The notes under the pieces were generated by a model. The model had not been told where the DNA came from. It was given only the letters and a program-made list of their open reading frames with translations, and did not search any database. A program made the translations under genes and the position numbers. A stretch of DNA of 62,542 nt from Gammaproteobacteria bacterium (lineage in GTDB: Bacteria; Pseudomonadota; Gammaproteobacteria; Steroidobacterales; Steroidobacteraceae), in NCBI GenBank assembly GCA_004297335.1, contig SCUD01000183.1, positions 1 through 62,542 on the forward strand. Direction: 5' to 3'. Positions 24,888-33,023 of this stretch are shown here, piece after piece (position 1 is the first letter of the stretch; the number at the start of each line of letters is the position of its first letter).

Positions 24888-25992
24888 GCGCACGATCCTG
24901 CTGAATCCCGGCCCGGTGACGCTCTCCGCACGCGTCCGCTCGGCACTCGCCCGCGGCGACTGGTGCCACCGCGAGCCGGAGTTCGCGGCACTCGTGCAGG
25001 ACATCAACCAGCGCCTCGCGGCCGTCTACGCGGACCTGGCGGGCCGCTTCGACGCCGTATTGATGACCGGCTCCGGTACGGCGGCAGTGGAGGCGATGCT
25101 CGCGACATTCGCCGCCCGCGACAGCCGTACGCTGGTCGTCGCGAACGGCGTCTACGGCGAGCGAATGACGGCGATCCTCGCCGCGCACGGCCGGCCCCAT
25201 GAGGTACTCGGCGGTGACTGGACCGCCGCGGTGGACCTCGGCGCGCTCGAACGCCGGCTCGCCGGGGATCCGGGGATCCGGCAGGTGGCGGTCGTCCATC
25301 ACGAGACGACCACCGGCCGGCTCACGGATCTCGACGCGATCGGCGCGCTGTGCCGCCGGTACGATGCCGGCCTGCTGCTCGATGCCGTCAGCAGCTTCGG
25401 TGCCGAGCGCATCGACGCCGCGGCCTGGAACCTGAAGGCGCTCGCCGGTACCGCCAACAAGTGCCTGCATGGCGTGGCCGGCCTGTCGTTCGTGCTCGCG
25501 GAGCGCTCCGTGTGGGCGGAACCGGGACCCGCGGTCGGCAGCCTCTATTTCGACCTGCGCAGCTATCACCGCGCCCAGCAGGCCGAGGGCTACTCGCCGT
25601 TCACGCAGGCGGTGCAGGTCGCCTTCGCGCTCGATGAGGCGTTGCGGGAGCATGCGGAGGCCGGCGGCTGGCAGCAGCGCCGGCGGCTGTACCGCGAGCG
25701 CGCCGGACGCATCCACCAGGAACTCACGAAGCTCGGCGTACCCGCGCTGCTGCCGGAGGCCGATTATTCCTGCGTGCTGCGCTCGTATCGCGTGCCCGCC
25801 TGGACCGATTACGCGCGGCTGCACGCGGAACTGAAAGCCCGCGGCTTCGTGATCTACGCGGGCCAGGGCCGGCTGTCGCCGGCCATCTTCCGCATCGCCG
25901 TGATGGGCGACATCGGCGCCGGCGATCTCGAGCGTCTCGAGGTGGCGCTCGGCGCCGTGCTCGGGCCGGGCGCTGCCACGACCGCGTCGTGA
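24880..25992 (+). CDS. 2-aminoethylphosphonate-pyruvate-type aminotransferase
   Basis: A 370-residue class V PLP enzyme. Seen: LLNPGPVTLSARVRSAL at the start, the cofactor-binding TGSGTAAVEAM (63-73), Asp168 in LLLDAVSSFGAE and the Schiff-base Lys194 in TANKCLHGVAGLSFV. This is close to the PhnW/AepW pattern. In a biosynthetic cluster it would convert phosphonoacetaldehyde to 2-aminoethylphosphonate. The ATG overlaps the decarboxylase stop by 8 bases. In catabolic PhnW the same reaction runs backwards, but neighbours here are biosynthetic. Confidence 0.92.
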   Translation: MPERTILLNPGPVTLSARVRSALARGDWCHREPEFAALVQDINQRLAAVYADLAGRFDAVLMTGSGTAAVEAMLATFAARDSRTLVVANGVYGERMTAILAAHGRPHEVLGGDWTAAVDLGALERRLAGDPGIRQVAVVHHETTTGRLTDLDAIGALCRRYDAGLLLDAVSSFGAERIDAAAWNLKALAGTANKCLHGVAGLSFVLAERSVWAEPGPAVGSLYFDLRSYHRAQQAEGYSPFTQAVQVAFALDEALREHAEAGGWQQRRRLYRERAGRIHQELTKLGVPALLPEADYSCVLRSYRVPAWTDYARLHAELKARGFVIYAGQGRLSPAIFRIAVMGDIGAGDLERLEVALGAVLGPGAATTAS

Positions 25993-26762
25993 CCGGCCCG
26001 ATCCATACGGCGGTGATCCTGGCCGCGGGCCGCGGCACGCGGCTGGCCGCGGAATGGCGCGACCGGCCCAAGGGCTTCCTGCGGCTCGGCGAACAGCCGA
26101 TCATCGTGGAATCCATCCGGCGGCTCGTCGCTCACGATATCCGGGAGGTTGTGATCGTCACCGGTCATGCCGCGACCGATTACGAGGAACTCGCGCGCAG
26201 CTGGCCGGCTGTGATCCGCACAGTGCACAACGAGCGCTTTGCCGAATCCGGCAGCATGGTTTCGCTCGATCGCGCGGCGACGCTCACCAGCGGCCCGTTC
26301 CTGCTGCTCGAGTCGGACCTGGTCTACGAGCCGCGCGCGCTCGCGGTTCTGCTCGCGCATCCGGCGCCGGACGCGGTGTTGCTGTCGGGACCGACGGCGG
26401 CCGGGGACGAAGTGTTCGTTGCGACCCGGGATGGCCTGCTGGCGGACATGTCGAAGGACCCGGCGCAGCTCACCGCACCAGTGGCGGGCGAGCTGGTCGG
26501 CATTTCGAAGATCTCAGCGGGACTTTTTTCGCGGATGCGCACGATCGCCGCGGCGGCCTTCGCGCACTCGCTGTTTTACGACTACGAGACCGACTGCCTC
26601 GTGGCCGCGGCACGGGAGTGGCCGATCCCCTGCCCGGTCGTGCCGGACCTGCTGTGGGGCGAGATCGACGACGCCCGTCACCTGCGCCGCGCCCGGGAGA
26701 CGCTCTACCCCGCAATCGCAGCGCTCGACCGCGCGCTTCCCAGCGATGGCGCTTCTGGATGA
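25989..26762 (+). CDS. Stand-alone NTP transferase, probably for phosphonate or polyol activation
   Basis: A 257-residue nucleotidyltransferase. Seen: VILAAGRGTRLA (9-20), RPKGFLRLG with the conserved PKG, IVTGHAATDYE, NERFAESGSMVSL and LESDLVYEPRAL; these resemble the LicC/PntC-like group. GTG start overlapping the aminotransferase stop. The cluster thus has two nucleotidyltransferases, one fused to the mutase and this one. One may activate AEP and the other an acceptor such as glycerol phosphate or another head group. Which does which cannot be told from the sequence. Confidence 0.85.
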   Translation: MTGPIHTAVILAAGRGTRLAAEWRDRPKGFLRLGEQPIIVESIRRLVAHDIREVVIVTGHAATDYEELARSWPAVIRTVHNERFAESGSMVSLDRAATLTSGPFLLLESDLVYEPRALAVLLAHPAPDAVLLSGPTAAGDEVFVATRDGLLADMSKDPAQLTAPVAGELVGISKISAGLFSRMRTIAAAAFAHSLFYDYETDCLVAAAREWPIPCPVVPDLLWGEIDDARHLRRARETLYPAIAALDRALPSDGASG

Positions 26763-26796
26763 CAATGGCGGCCGCCCATCCGGGACCAGCGGGGTG

Positions 26797-27021
26797 ATGA
26801 TGAAGAGCGCCAGGGCCGGCACGGTCACTACTGCCATGCTGATCGTGCTGCTGTCGGCGGCTCCGGCGGCCCACGCCTACCTGGACCCCAGCACTGGCAG
26901 CATGATCCTGTCGGCGATCATCGGTATTTTCGCCACGGTCGCGCTTGCCCTGAAGACCTGGTGGTACAAGCTGAAATCCCTGTTCCGGCGCCGCGACGGC
27001 GGCGAACCGCCGGGAGGCTGA
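26797..27021 (+). CDS. Small membrane protein with YLDPSTGS motif
   Basis: A 74-residue protein. N-terminal signal or first membrane helix (TAMLIVLLSAAPAAHA), then the motif YLDPSTGSMI, a second hydrophobic helix (ILSAIIGIFATVALALKTW) and a basic cytoplasmic tail (KLKSLFRRRDGG). The first of two adjacent ATGs (26797, 26800) is chosen; GTG 26794 is also possible. The motif is known to me from unannotated small proteins near surface-polymer genes, but no function is established. The stop shares one base with the next ATG, so it is clearly part of the operon. Confidence 0.72.
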   Translation: MMKSARAGTVTTAMLIVLLSAAPAAHAYLDPSTGSMILSAIIGIFATVALALKTWWYKLKSLFRRRDGGEPPGG

Positions 27022-28190
27022 TGCCGCGGCACTGGAGTGACTACCGGCGCTTCGGCCGCCTGCCGGGGGCTGCCAGGAACCTCGTGGTGTACGCGGAGAG
27101 CGGGCAGGACTGGCATCACTTCCGGCCGGTCGTCCTGGAACTCGCCGGACCGCTGGGCCTCGTCCTGTGCTACGTGTCCTCGGACCCGGAGGATCCGGGC
27201 CTGCACCAGGGCCACCCGGGTATCCTGCCTTTCTGCATCGGCAAGGGCTGGCTGCGCACCTGGTTCTTCCAGTTCCTGAGGGCCGATGTGCTGCTGACCC
27301 AGCTGCTGGACCTGCAGGTGCTGAACCTCCGGCGCTCGATCCATCCGGTGCACTATGTGTTCATGAACCATTCGCTGGTGAGCACCCACGTCGCGGACCG
27401 CGAGGACTCCTACGACCACTACGACACGATCCTGTGCGCGGGCCCGCATCAGCTGCGGGAGATCCGCCGGCGCGAGGAACGGGCTGGCCTCAGGCCCAAG
27501 GAACTCATTCCCCATGGTTATCACCGCGTCGAACAGCTGATGGCGGAGCGCCGCGATCCGCCGGCGATCGCGACTCCTGCCGACCTGCACGTGCTGCTCG
27601 CACCCTCCTGGGGACCGCAGACGATACTGAACAGCTGTGGCGCCGAACTGGTCGGGATCCTGCTGGAGGCCGGCTTCACGCTGACCCTGCGGCCGCATTT
27701 CCAGACCCGCTGGCAGACGCCCGAGGTCATCGACCGGATCACGGCCCGTCACGCCGGCCATCCACGCTTCCGGCTGGTCGAGCGCATGAGCGAGAGTGAT
27801 TCGCTCCTCGACTCCCACGTGATGATCACCGACTGGTCGGGCGCCGGGCTCGACTACGGCCTCGGACTCGAAAAACCCGTGCTGTATATCGATCTGCCGC
27901 TGAAATCGCGCAACCCCAACTGGCGCACGCTCGGCATCGAGCCCTTCGAGAGCGAGGTGCGCAAGGAGCTGGGCGCGGTCCTGGCCCCGGGCGAACTCGC
28001 GCGGGCACCCATGCTGATCCGCGAGCTGGTCCGCGATCCAGAGCGCTTCCGCGTCCGGATTGCGGCACTGCGCGAGCGGTGCCTGTACAACCTCGGCCAC
28101 AGCGGCGCGGCTGGCGCCCGCGCCGTCGCGGAGATTGCCGCGAGGCAGCGCGGCATCGGTACGGGCTCGCGGCCGGGAGCCGCCGCATGA
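27021..28190 (+). CDS. CDP-glycerol glycerophosphotransferase-like protein
   Basis: A 389-residue cytoplasmic or membrane-associated transferase. Seen: VVYAESGQDWHHFRPVV near the start, HYVFMNHSLVSTH, LLAPSWGPQTI, LRPHFQTR, and MITDWSGAGLDYGLGLEKPVLYIDLP, the last being the conserved C-terminal motif of TagB/TagF-like enzymes that transfer a phospho-alcohol from a CDP-activated donor. In this cluster the donor is plausibly CMP-2-aminoethylphosphonate and the acceptor a glycan or lipid. ATG overlaps the preceding stop; the following gene overlaps by four bases. Confidence 0.82.
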   Translation: MPRHWSDYRRFGRLPGAARNLVVYAESGQDWHHFRPVVLELAGPLGLVLCYVSSDPEDPGLHQGHPGILPFCIGKGWLRTWFFQFLRADVLLTQLLDLQVLNLRRSIHPVHYVFMNHSLVSTHVADREDSYDHYDTILCAGPHQLREIRRREERAGLRPKELIPHGYHRVEQLMAERRDPPAIATPADLHVLLAPSWGPQTILNSCGAELVGILLEAGFTLTLRPHFQTRWQTPEVIDRITARHAGHPRFRLVERMSESDSLLDSHVMITDWSGAGLDYGLGLEKPVLYIDLPLKSRNPNWRTLGIEPFESEVRKELGAVLAPGELARAPMLIRELVRDPERFRVRIAALRERCLYNLGHSGAAGARAVAEIAARQRGIGTGSRPGAAA

Positions 28191-30019
28191 CGACGAGCCC
28201 AGGGACCGCAGGTGCTGCGCCGCGCCGGCAGCTGCTGCGCTTCGCCGGCTGGTTCGCGCTGGCGAACGCCCTACTCTTCGGGCTCGTCGGCCTGCGCTAC
28301 CTGTGGCATTACCCGTTCGATCCGGATCCGCTCGGGATCATCTACCTCGTACTGGCCTACACCGGCCACTTCGTCACGCTCGCGGTGCTGCCGGCCGGCC
28401 TTCTGGTGATACCACTCGCGCTGCTCTGGCCGCGGCGGGCCGTGGTCGTCCCGGTGGCGGTCGCGCTCGCGGCGCTGTCGCTCGCGGCGCTGGTCATGGA
28501 CTCCAGCGTGTTCGCCGAGCAGCGCTACCACCTGACGCCATTGATCATCATGCTGTTCGAGCCGGGCACGTGGCTGTTCATCGCGGTGATCGCACTGGTG
28601 GCGCTGGCCTTCGAGGCCATGCTCGCCGGCCATGTCTGCCGCTGGATCGACGCCCGGCCAGCGCGCGGCGGGCGCCGCCTCGCACTCATGCTGTTCGCCG
28701 CCTGGTTCATCGGCCAGAGTATCCACATGTGGGCCGACGCGGTCGGCCGCATTTCGGTGACCCAGCTGACCCGCTACCTGCCGTCCTATTATCCGATCCA
28801 CGCGAAGCGCCGCCTCGCCCAGCTCGGCCTGGTGAATCCGGAAATGGTCGAGCGCCAGCGCCTGCTGCAGCAGGCCCAGGGCGCGGAGAGCGGCCAGCTC
28901 CGGTATCCGCTGTCACCGTTGCATTGCGGCAATGGTGCCGGTGCTGCGGCTGCGGCCAACCTGATGATCGTCATCGTCGACGGCCTGCGGCCGGATGCGG
29001 TGCATCCGGGGCTGATGCCCCGCTTCGTGGACTGGCAGGCCGGCGCAACGGACTTCGCCAACCACTGGAGTGGTGGCAACTCTTCACGAGCCGGGCTGTT
29101 CTCGCTGTTCTACGGGCTGCCGAGCACCTATGAGGAGGCCTTCTACGGCGTGCAGCAACCGCCGGAGCTGATGCGCCTGCTGCGCGAGCGCGGATACGAG
29201 CTGGCGCTCTTCGCAGCGCCGGGCTTCGGTTCGCCGACGGCGATCGACCGCACGATCTTCGCCGGTGTTCCGGGGCTGCCGCCACAGCCTTCTTCGCAGA
29301 CCAATGTCGAGCGCAACCGGCAGGTCACGCGCGACTGGCTGGCCTGGCTCGGGGGGCGACCGCAGGACCAGCCGTTCTTCGGCTTCCTGTATTACGACCC
29401 ACCGCGCGCGGAAATGTCGGCCGATCCGGCGGAGACGCTGCCGCTCGACGAGCGCTTCACCGGCAACGCCGAGGCCCGCGAGGACTGGCGGCGCTACCGG
29501 CGATCGCTCGGCATCATCGACGTGGAACTCGGCCGGGTCTTCGATGCCATCGCCGGCGCCGGGCTCGCAGAGGACACGGTGGTCATCGTCGCCAGCGACC
29601 ACGGCTACGAGTTCGATGACAACGGACTCGGCTACATCGGCCATGCGAGCAACTACAGCGCGGCCCAGCTCCGCTCGGTGCTCTCGATCCGCTGGCCCGA
29701 ACGCGAACCCGGGCGCCGCGAGCACCGCAGCTCGCACATGGATCTGCCGGTGACGCTGCTGCAGGATCTCTTCGGCTGTACGAACGACCCTGCCGACTAT
29801 GCGCTCGGGCGCAATCTCTTCCTGGGGCAGAGCTGGGACTGGATCATCACCGGCAGCTACGTCTCACACGCGGTCGTCGAACCGGGACGGGTGACCGCCG
29901 CGTATCCGGGAGGCTACGTCGAGGTACTGGGCCCGGACTACCGGCCGATACCCCGGACCGCCGCCGACGGCCGGGTCCTGGCCGAGGCCGTCGCTGCGAT
30001 GCGCCGGTTCTATCGGTGA
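28187..30019 (+). CDS. YejM/PbgA-like membrane protein with sulfatase-fold periplasmic domain
   Basis: A 610-residue inner-membrane protein. About five hydrophobic helices lie within residues 1-190 (DUF3413-like, with SIHMWADAVGRISVTQLTRYLPSYYP). An alkaline-phosphatase/sulfatase-like periplasmic domain follows from about residue 262 (LMIVIVDGLRPDAV; NHWSGGNSSRAGLFSLFYGLPSTY; VVIVASDHGYEFDDNG). The architecture and motifs match E. coli YejM (PbgA/LapC), which senses and controls lipopolysaccharide. Located here it may instead be a phosphonate transferase or envelope sensor. The Ser-rich GGNSS stretch corresponds to the position of the sulfatase nucleophile. Overlaps flanking genes (ATGA, GTGA). 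Confidence 0.88.
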   Translation: MTTSPGTAGAAPRRQLLRFAGWFALANALLFGLVGLRYLWHYPFDPDPLGIIYLVLAYTGHFVTLAVLPAGLLVIPLALLWPRRAVVVPVAVALAALSLAALVMDSSVFAEQRYHLTPLIIMLFEPGTWLFIAVIALVALAFEAMLAGHVCRWIDARPARGGRRLALMLFAAWFIGQSIHMWADAVGRISVTQLTRYLPSYYPIHAKRRLAQLGLVNPEMVERQRLLQQAQGAESGQLRYPLSPLHCGNGAGAAAAANLMIVIVDGLRPDAVHPGLMPRFVDWQAGATDFANHWSGGNSSRAGLFSLFYGLPSTYEEAFYGVQQPPELMRLLRERGYELALFAAPGFGSPTAIDRTIFAGVPGLPPQPSSQTNVERNRQVTRDWLAWLGGRPQDQPFFGFLYYDPPRAEMSADPAETLPLDERFTGNAEAREDWRRYRRSLGIIDVELGRVFDAIAGAGLAEDTVVIVASDHGYEFDDNGLGYIGHASNYSAAQLRSVLSIRWPEREPGRREHRSSHMDLPVTLLQDLFGCTNDPADYALGRNLFLGQSWDWIITGSYVSHAVVEPGRVTAAYPGGYVEVLGPDYRPIPRTAADGRVLAEAVAAMRRFYR

Positions 30020-31392
30020 CCCGGACCGGCCTGCTGGCCGCCGGCCTCGCGTGTCTCGCGCTGGCGCTGCTGGCCAGGGCTGGCGCCGCGGCCGAAGCCC
30101 AGACCGAACTCCGGGCCGGCAACCAGGTGCTGCGCTTCGCCCGCGCCGGTGGACTGCCGGTCTACTGGCTGGCCTGCGATCGTCCCTGCGCGGAGCCCGG
30201 TGCGCGGCAGCAGCTGCTGGTCGGACCGGGCGCCGGCCGCATGGAATGGGTCGGCACGGTGCCCGGCACCGTCCGCAGTACCATCCACGGCACCGTCCGG
30301 ATGACCATCGAGGCGCAGGGCGAGGTCGCGCTCCGGATGGTCACGGGCCCGGCGTTCATCCCGCCGCAGCTGCCGGGCTTCGGTGCCGCGTTCTCGAAGG
30401 TGCAGGCGCTACGGGTCTCGCTCGATGGTCAGGAGTTGCTGGCCGAGGATCCGGCCCTGGAGATTCCCGGTCCGGTCGCGGCGACCGAATGGGCCGGGTT
30501 CCGCTCCCGTTTCCAGGCCTGGCTCGCCCGGCCCTCGGTGCCGATGAGCATCACGGCCGCTGCGCCGGGCTGGAGCGAACGGGCCATGACCTGGCACCTC
30601 CCGGCCGGGACGACGGAGCTGGAGTTCTTCGCCGGCCCGATGGACTGGCAGGCCCTGAAATCGGTCGATCCTGCGCTCACCGGGATGCTGTTTACGGGCC
30701 AGTGGCAGCCGTTGCGCTGGCTCTCCATCGGACTCCGGCGGCTGCTGGAGCTGATTTCCTCGGTCGTACCGGTCGCCGGCCTCGCGATCATCCTGCTGTC
30801 CCTGGCGGTCAAGATCCTGCTGGCGCCACTGACGGCGGTCGCCGACCGCTGGCAGCGGCAGGTCAACCAGATCCAGAGCCGGCTGCAACCGCGGCTCGCG
30901 GAAATCCGCCGCGAGTTCCGCGGCGAGGAAGCCCACCGCCGCGTGCTGCGAGCCTACGCCGACCTGGGCGTGCACCCGCTGTTCACGCTGAAGAGCCTCG
31001 CGGGCTTTGCGATCCAGGTCCCGGTGTTCATCGCTGCCTACCACATGCTCGCCGACAACTACGCGCTGAGCGGCGCCGGTTTCCTGTGGATCACGGACCT
31101 CGCCAGCCCCGACCTCTTCGCAGAAATGGGGACAGTCCCCTTTTTCGGCTCGCACCTGAACCTGTTGCCGTTCCTGATGACCGCACTGACGATCGTGGCC
31201 GCCCTGGTGCAGCGGGACGCGTCGCTCGCGCCGGAACTGCTGGCGAAGCAGCGACGCCATCTGCTGTGGCTGGCCGCGGCATTCTTACTTCTCTTCTATA
31301 CCTTCCCCGCCGGCATGGTCCTGTACTGGACCGCCAACAACTTCTGGCACCTCGTCCGGCTGTTGACGCTGGACCGCTGGCGAAGAGCCTAG
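30016..31392 (+). CDS. YidC/Oxa1-type membrane insertase homologue
   Basis: A 458-residue protein with a GTG start overlapping the previous stop. A Sec signal or anchor occupies residues 1-26, then comes a periplasmic domain of about 210 residues. From about 245 follows a YidC/Oxa1 core (LAIILLSLAVKILLAPLTAVADRW; FTLKSLAGFAIQVPVFIAAYHMLA; FYTFPAGMVLYWTANNFWHLVRLL). The hydrophilic-groove Arg/Lys residues are present in the first core segments. It is shorter than housekeeping YidC (about 550) and sits in a phosphonate cluster, so it is probably a dedicated copy for a cluster product. A REP-like palindrome is embedded in frame at about residues 370-377 (MGTVPFF). Confidence 0.87.
   Translation: MTRTGLLAAGLACLALALLARAGAAAEAQTELRAGNQVLRFARAGGLPVYWLACDRPCAEPGARQQLLVGPGAGRMEWVGTVPGTVRSTIHGTVRMTIEAQGEVALRMVTGPAFIPPQLPGFGAAFSKVQALRVSLDGQELLAEDPALEIPGPVAATEWAGFRSRFQAWLARPSVPMSITAAAPGWSERAMTWHLPAGTTELEFFAGPMDWQALKSVDPALTGMLFTGQWQPLRWLSIGLRRLLELISSVVPVAGLAIILLSLAVKILLAPLTAVADRWQRQVNQIQSRLQPRLAEIRREFRGEEAHRRVLRAYADLGVHPLFTLKSLAGFAIQVPVFIAAYHMLADNYALSGAGFLWITDLASPDLFAEMGTVPFFGSHLNLLPFLMTALTIVAALVQRDASLAPELLAKQRRHLLWLAAAFLLLFYTFPAGMVLYWTANNFWHLVRLLTLDRWRRA
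31124..31145. repeat. REP-like palindrome inside the insertase gene
   Basis: Core GGGGACAGTCCCC (31128-31140) flanked by AAAT and T5. The same core, flanked by A and T runs, recurs at 32998-33019 and 40526-40546. Here it is in frame and translated as MGTVPFF. Confidence 0.7.
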
Positions 31393-31483
31393 GGAATTCC
31401 ACTCAGATTACCCCGGCCGGGGGGTGGCTGGCAGGCGGGTCCGCAGTGCTATGATCAACCCTCAACTTCGGGGGTCATCGATC

Positions 31484-32998
31484 ATGTCCAGCAAACCATC
31501 CGGGGCCGTGGCCCGCTATCCACTGAATCCTTCCGTCCGCGATTTCATCAGCGCGCCAAGACGCATGCTGATCGGTGCCGACTGGGTTGCGGCCGCCTCC
31601 GGCGAGACCATCGACGTCGTCGACCCGGCCAGCGAAGAGCTGCTGACCACGGTCCCGTCCGGTGGCGAGGCCGACATAGAGCGCGCGGTCCGCGCCGCGC
31701 ATGAGGCCTTTGCCGCCCCGTCCTGGCGCGACCTGTACCCGACCGTGCGCGAGAAGCTGATCCTGAAGCTGGCAGACCTGGTCGAGGCGCATGCCGAGGA
31801 GCTCGCGCAGCTCGAGGCGCTCGACAACGGCAAGTCGGTGATGATGGCGCAGATCGTCGACGTCGGCTCCTCGGTCAGCTTCATCCGCTACATGGCCGGC
31901 TGGGCCACCAAGATCGAGGGCAGCACGATCGAGGTCTCGCCGCCGATGCCGGGCGTCAAGACCTTTGCCTTCACCCGCAAGGAACCGATCGGCGTGGTCG
32001 GCGCGATCATCCCGTGGAACTTTCCGCTGCTGATGGCCATCTGGAAGGTGACGCCGGCGCTCGTGGCTGGCTGCACGGTGGTGCTGAAGCCCGCCGAGCA
32101 GACGCCGCTTTCGGCGCTGCGCTTTGCCGAACTCGTGCTCGAGGCCGGCTTCCCGCCGGGCGTACTCAACGTCGTCACCGGCTACGGCCACACGGCCGGC
32201 GCGGCGCTCGCCCGCCACCCCGGCATCAGCAAGATCGCCTTCACCGGCTCGACTTCGGTCGGCAAGCGCATTGGCCACGCGGCGATGGACAACCTCACCC
32301 GCGTATCGCTGGAACTCGGCGGCAAGTCGCCGATGATCGTGCTCGCGGACGCGAGCCTCGACCTGGCGATCGAGGGTCTCGCCGGCGGCATCTTCTTCAA
32401 CCACGGCCAGGTCTGCACCGCGGGTTCGCGGCTCTATGCCCATCGCAAGGTGTTCGACAAAGTCGTCGAGGGCGTTGCCGGCATCGCCAGCCAGATGAAG
32501 CTCGGACCGGGCCTCGATCCGACCACGCAGATGGGGCCGCTCGTTTCGGCCGAGCAGCGCGACCGCGTCTGCCGCTACATCGAGTCGGGCCTCGCCTCCG
32601 GTGCGCGCGCGGTGGCCGGTGGTGGCCCGGCGCCAGGCAAGGGCTACTTCGTCAAACCGACCGTGCTCGTGGATACCCGCGAGGACATGGCAGTCGTCTG
32701 CGAGGAGATCTTCGGGCCGGTGCTGGTGGTCGCGCCGTTCGACGACCTCGACGAGGCCGTGCGCCTCGCCAACGGCACACGCTACGGCCTCGCCGCCAGC
32801 ATCTGGTCAAACGACCTCTCGACCGTGCACCGGCTGATCCCGCGCCTGCAGGCCGGCACCGTGTGGGTCAACGCCCACAACGTGGTCGATGCCGCGCTGC
32901 CCTTCGGCGGCTTCAAGGAGTCCGGCATCGGCCGCGAGATGGCCTACGGCAACATCGAGATGTACACCGAGACCAAGTCAGTGCTGATGTTCATCTGA
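31484..32998 (+). CDS. NAD(P)-dependent aldehyde dehydrogenase
   Basis: A 504-residue aldehyde dehydrogenase. The ATG at 31484 follows GGGGGT; an earlier in-frame ATG at 31451 would only add a short tail. Seen: IIPWNFPLLMAIWK with catalytic Asn179, FTGSTSVGKRIG, catalytic Glu277 in LELGGKSP and catalytic Cys311 in NHGQVCTAGSRLY. It resembles the betaine/phenylacetaldehyde/retinal class of broad aldehyde dehydrogenases. Followed after a REP-like repeat by an acyl-CoA ligase, suggesting the pair turns an aldehyde into an acid and then into its CoA ester. Confidence 0.92.
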   Translation: MSSKPSGAVARYPLNPSVRDFISAPRRMLIGADWVAAASGETIDVVDPASEELLTTVPSGGEADIERAVRAAHEAFAAPSWRDLYPTVREKLILKLADLVEAHAEELAQLEALDNGKSVMMAQIVDVGSSVSFIRYMAGWATKIEGSTIEVSPPMPGVKTFAFTRKEPIGVVGAIIPWNFPLLMAIWKVTPALVAGCTVVLKPAEQTPLSALRFAELVLEAGFPPGVLNVVTGYGHTAGAALARHPGISKIAFTGSTSVGKRIGHAAMDNLTRVSLELGGKSPMIVLADASLDLAIEGLAGGIFFNHGQVCTAGSRLYAHRKVFDKVVEGVAGIASQMKLGPGLDPTTQMGPLVSAEQRDRVCRYIESGLASGARAVAGGGPAPGKGYFVKPTVLVDTREDMAVVCEEIFGPVLVVAPFDDLDEAVRLANGTRYGLAASIWSNDLSTVHRLIPRLQAGTVWVNAHNVVDAALPFGGFKESGIGREMAYGNIEMYTETKSVLMFI

Positions 32999-33019
32999 AA
33001 AAGGGGACTGTCCCCTTTT
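32998..33019. repeat. REP-like palindrome between aldehyde dehydrogenase and ligase
   Basis: Core GGGGACTGTCCCC (33003-33015) with flanking A5 and T4. It starts at the last base of the aldehyde dehydrogenase stop codon and ends 4 bases before the ligase ATG, so it occupies the ribosome-site region of the ligase. It could also act as a Rho-independent-like hairpin. Confidence 0.7.
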
Positions 33020-33023
33020 CCCG

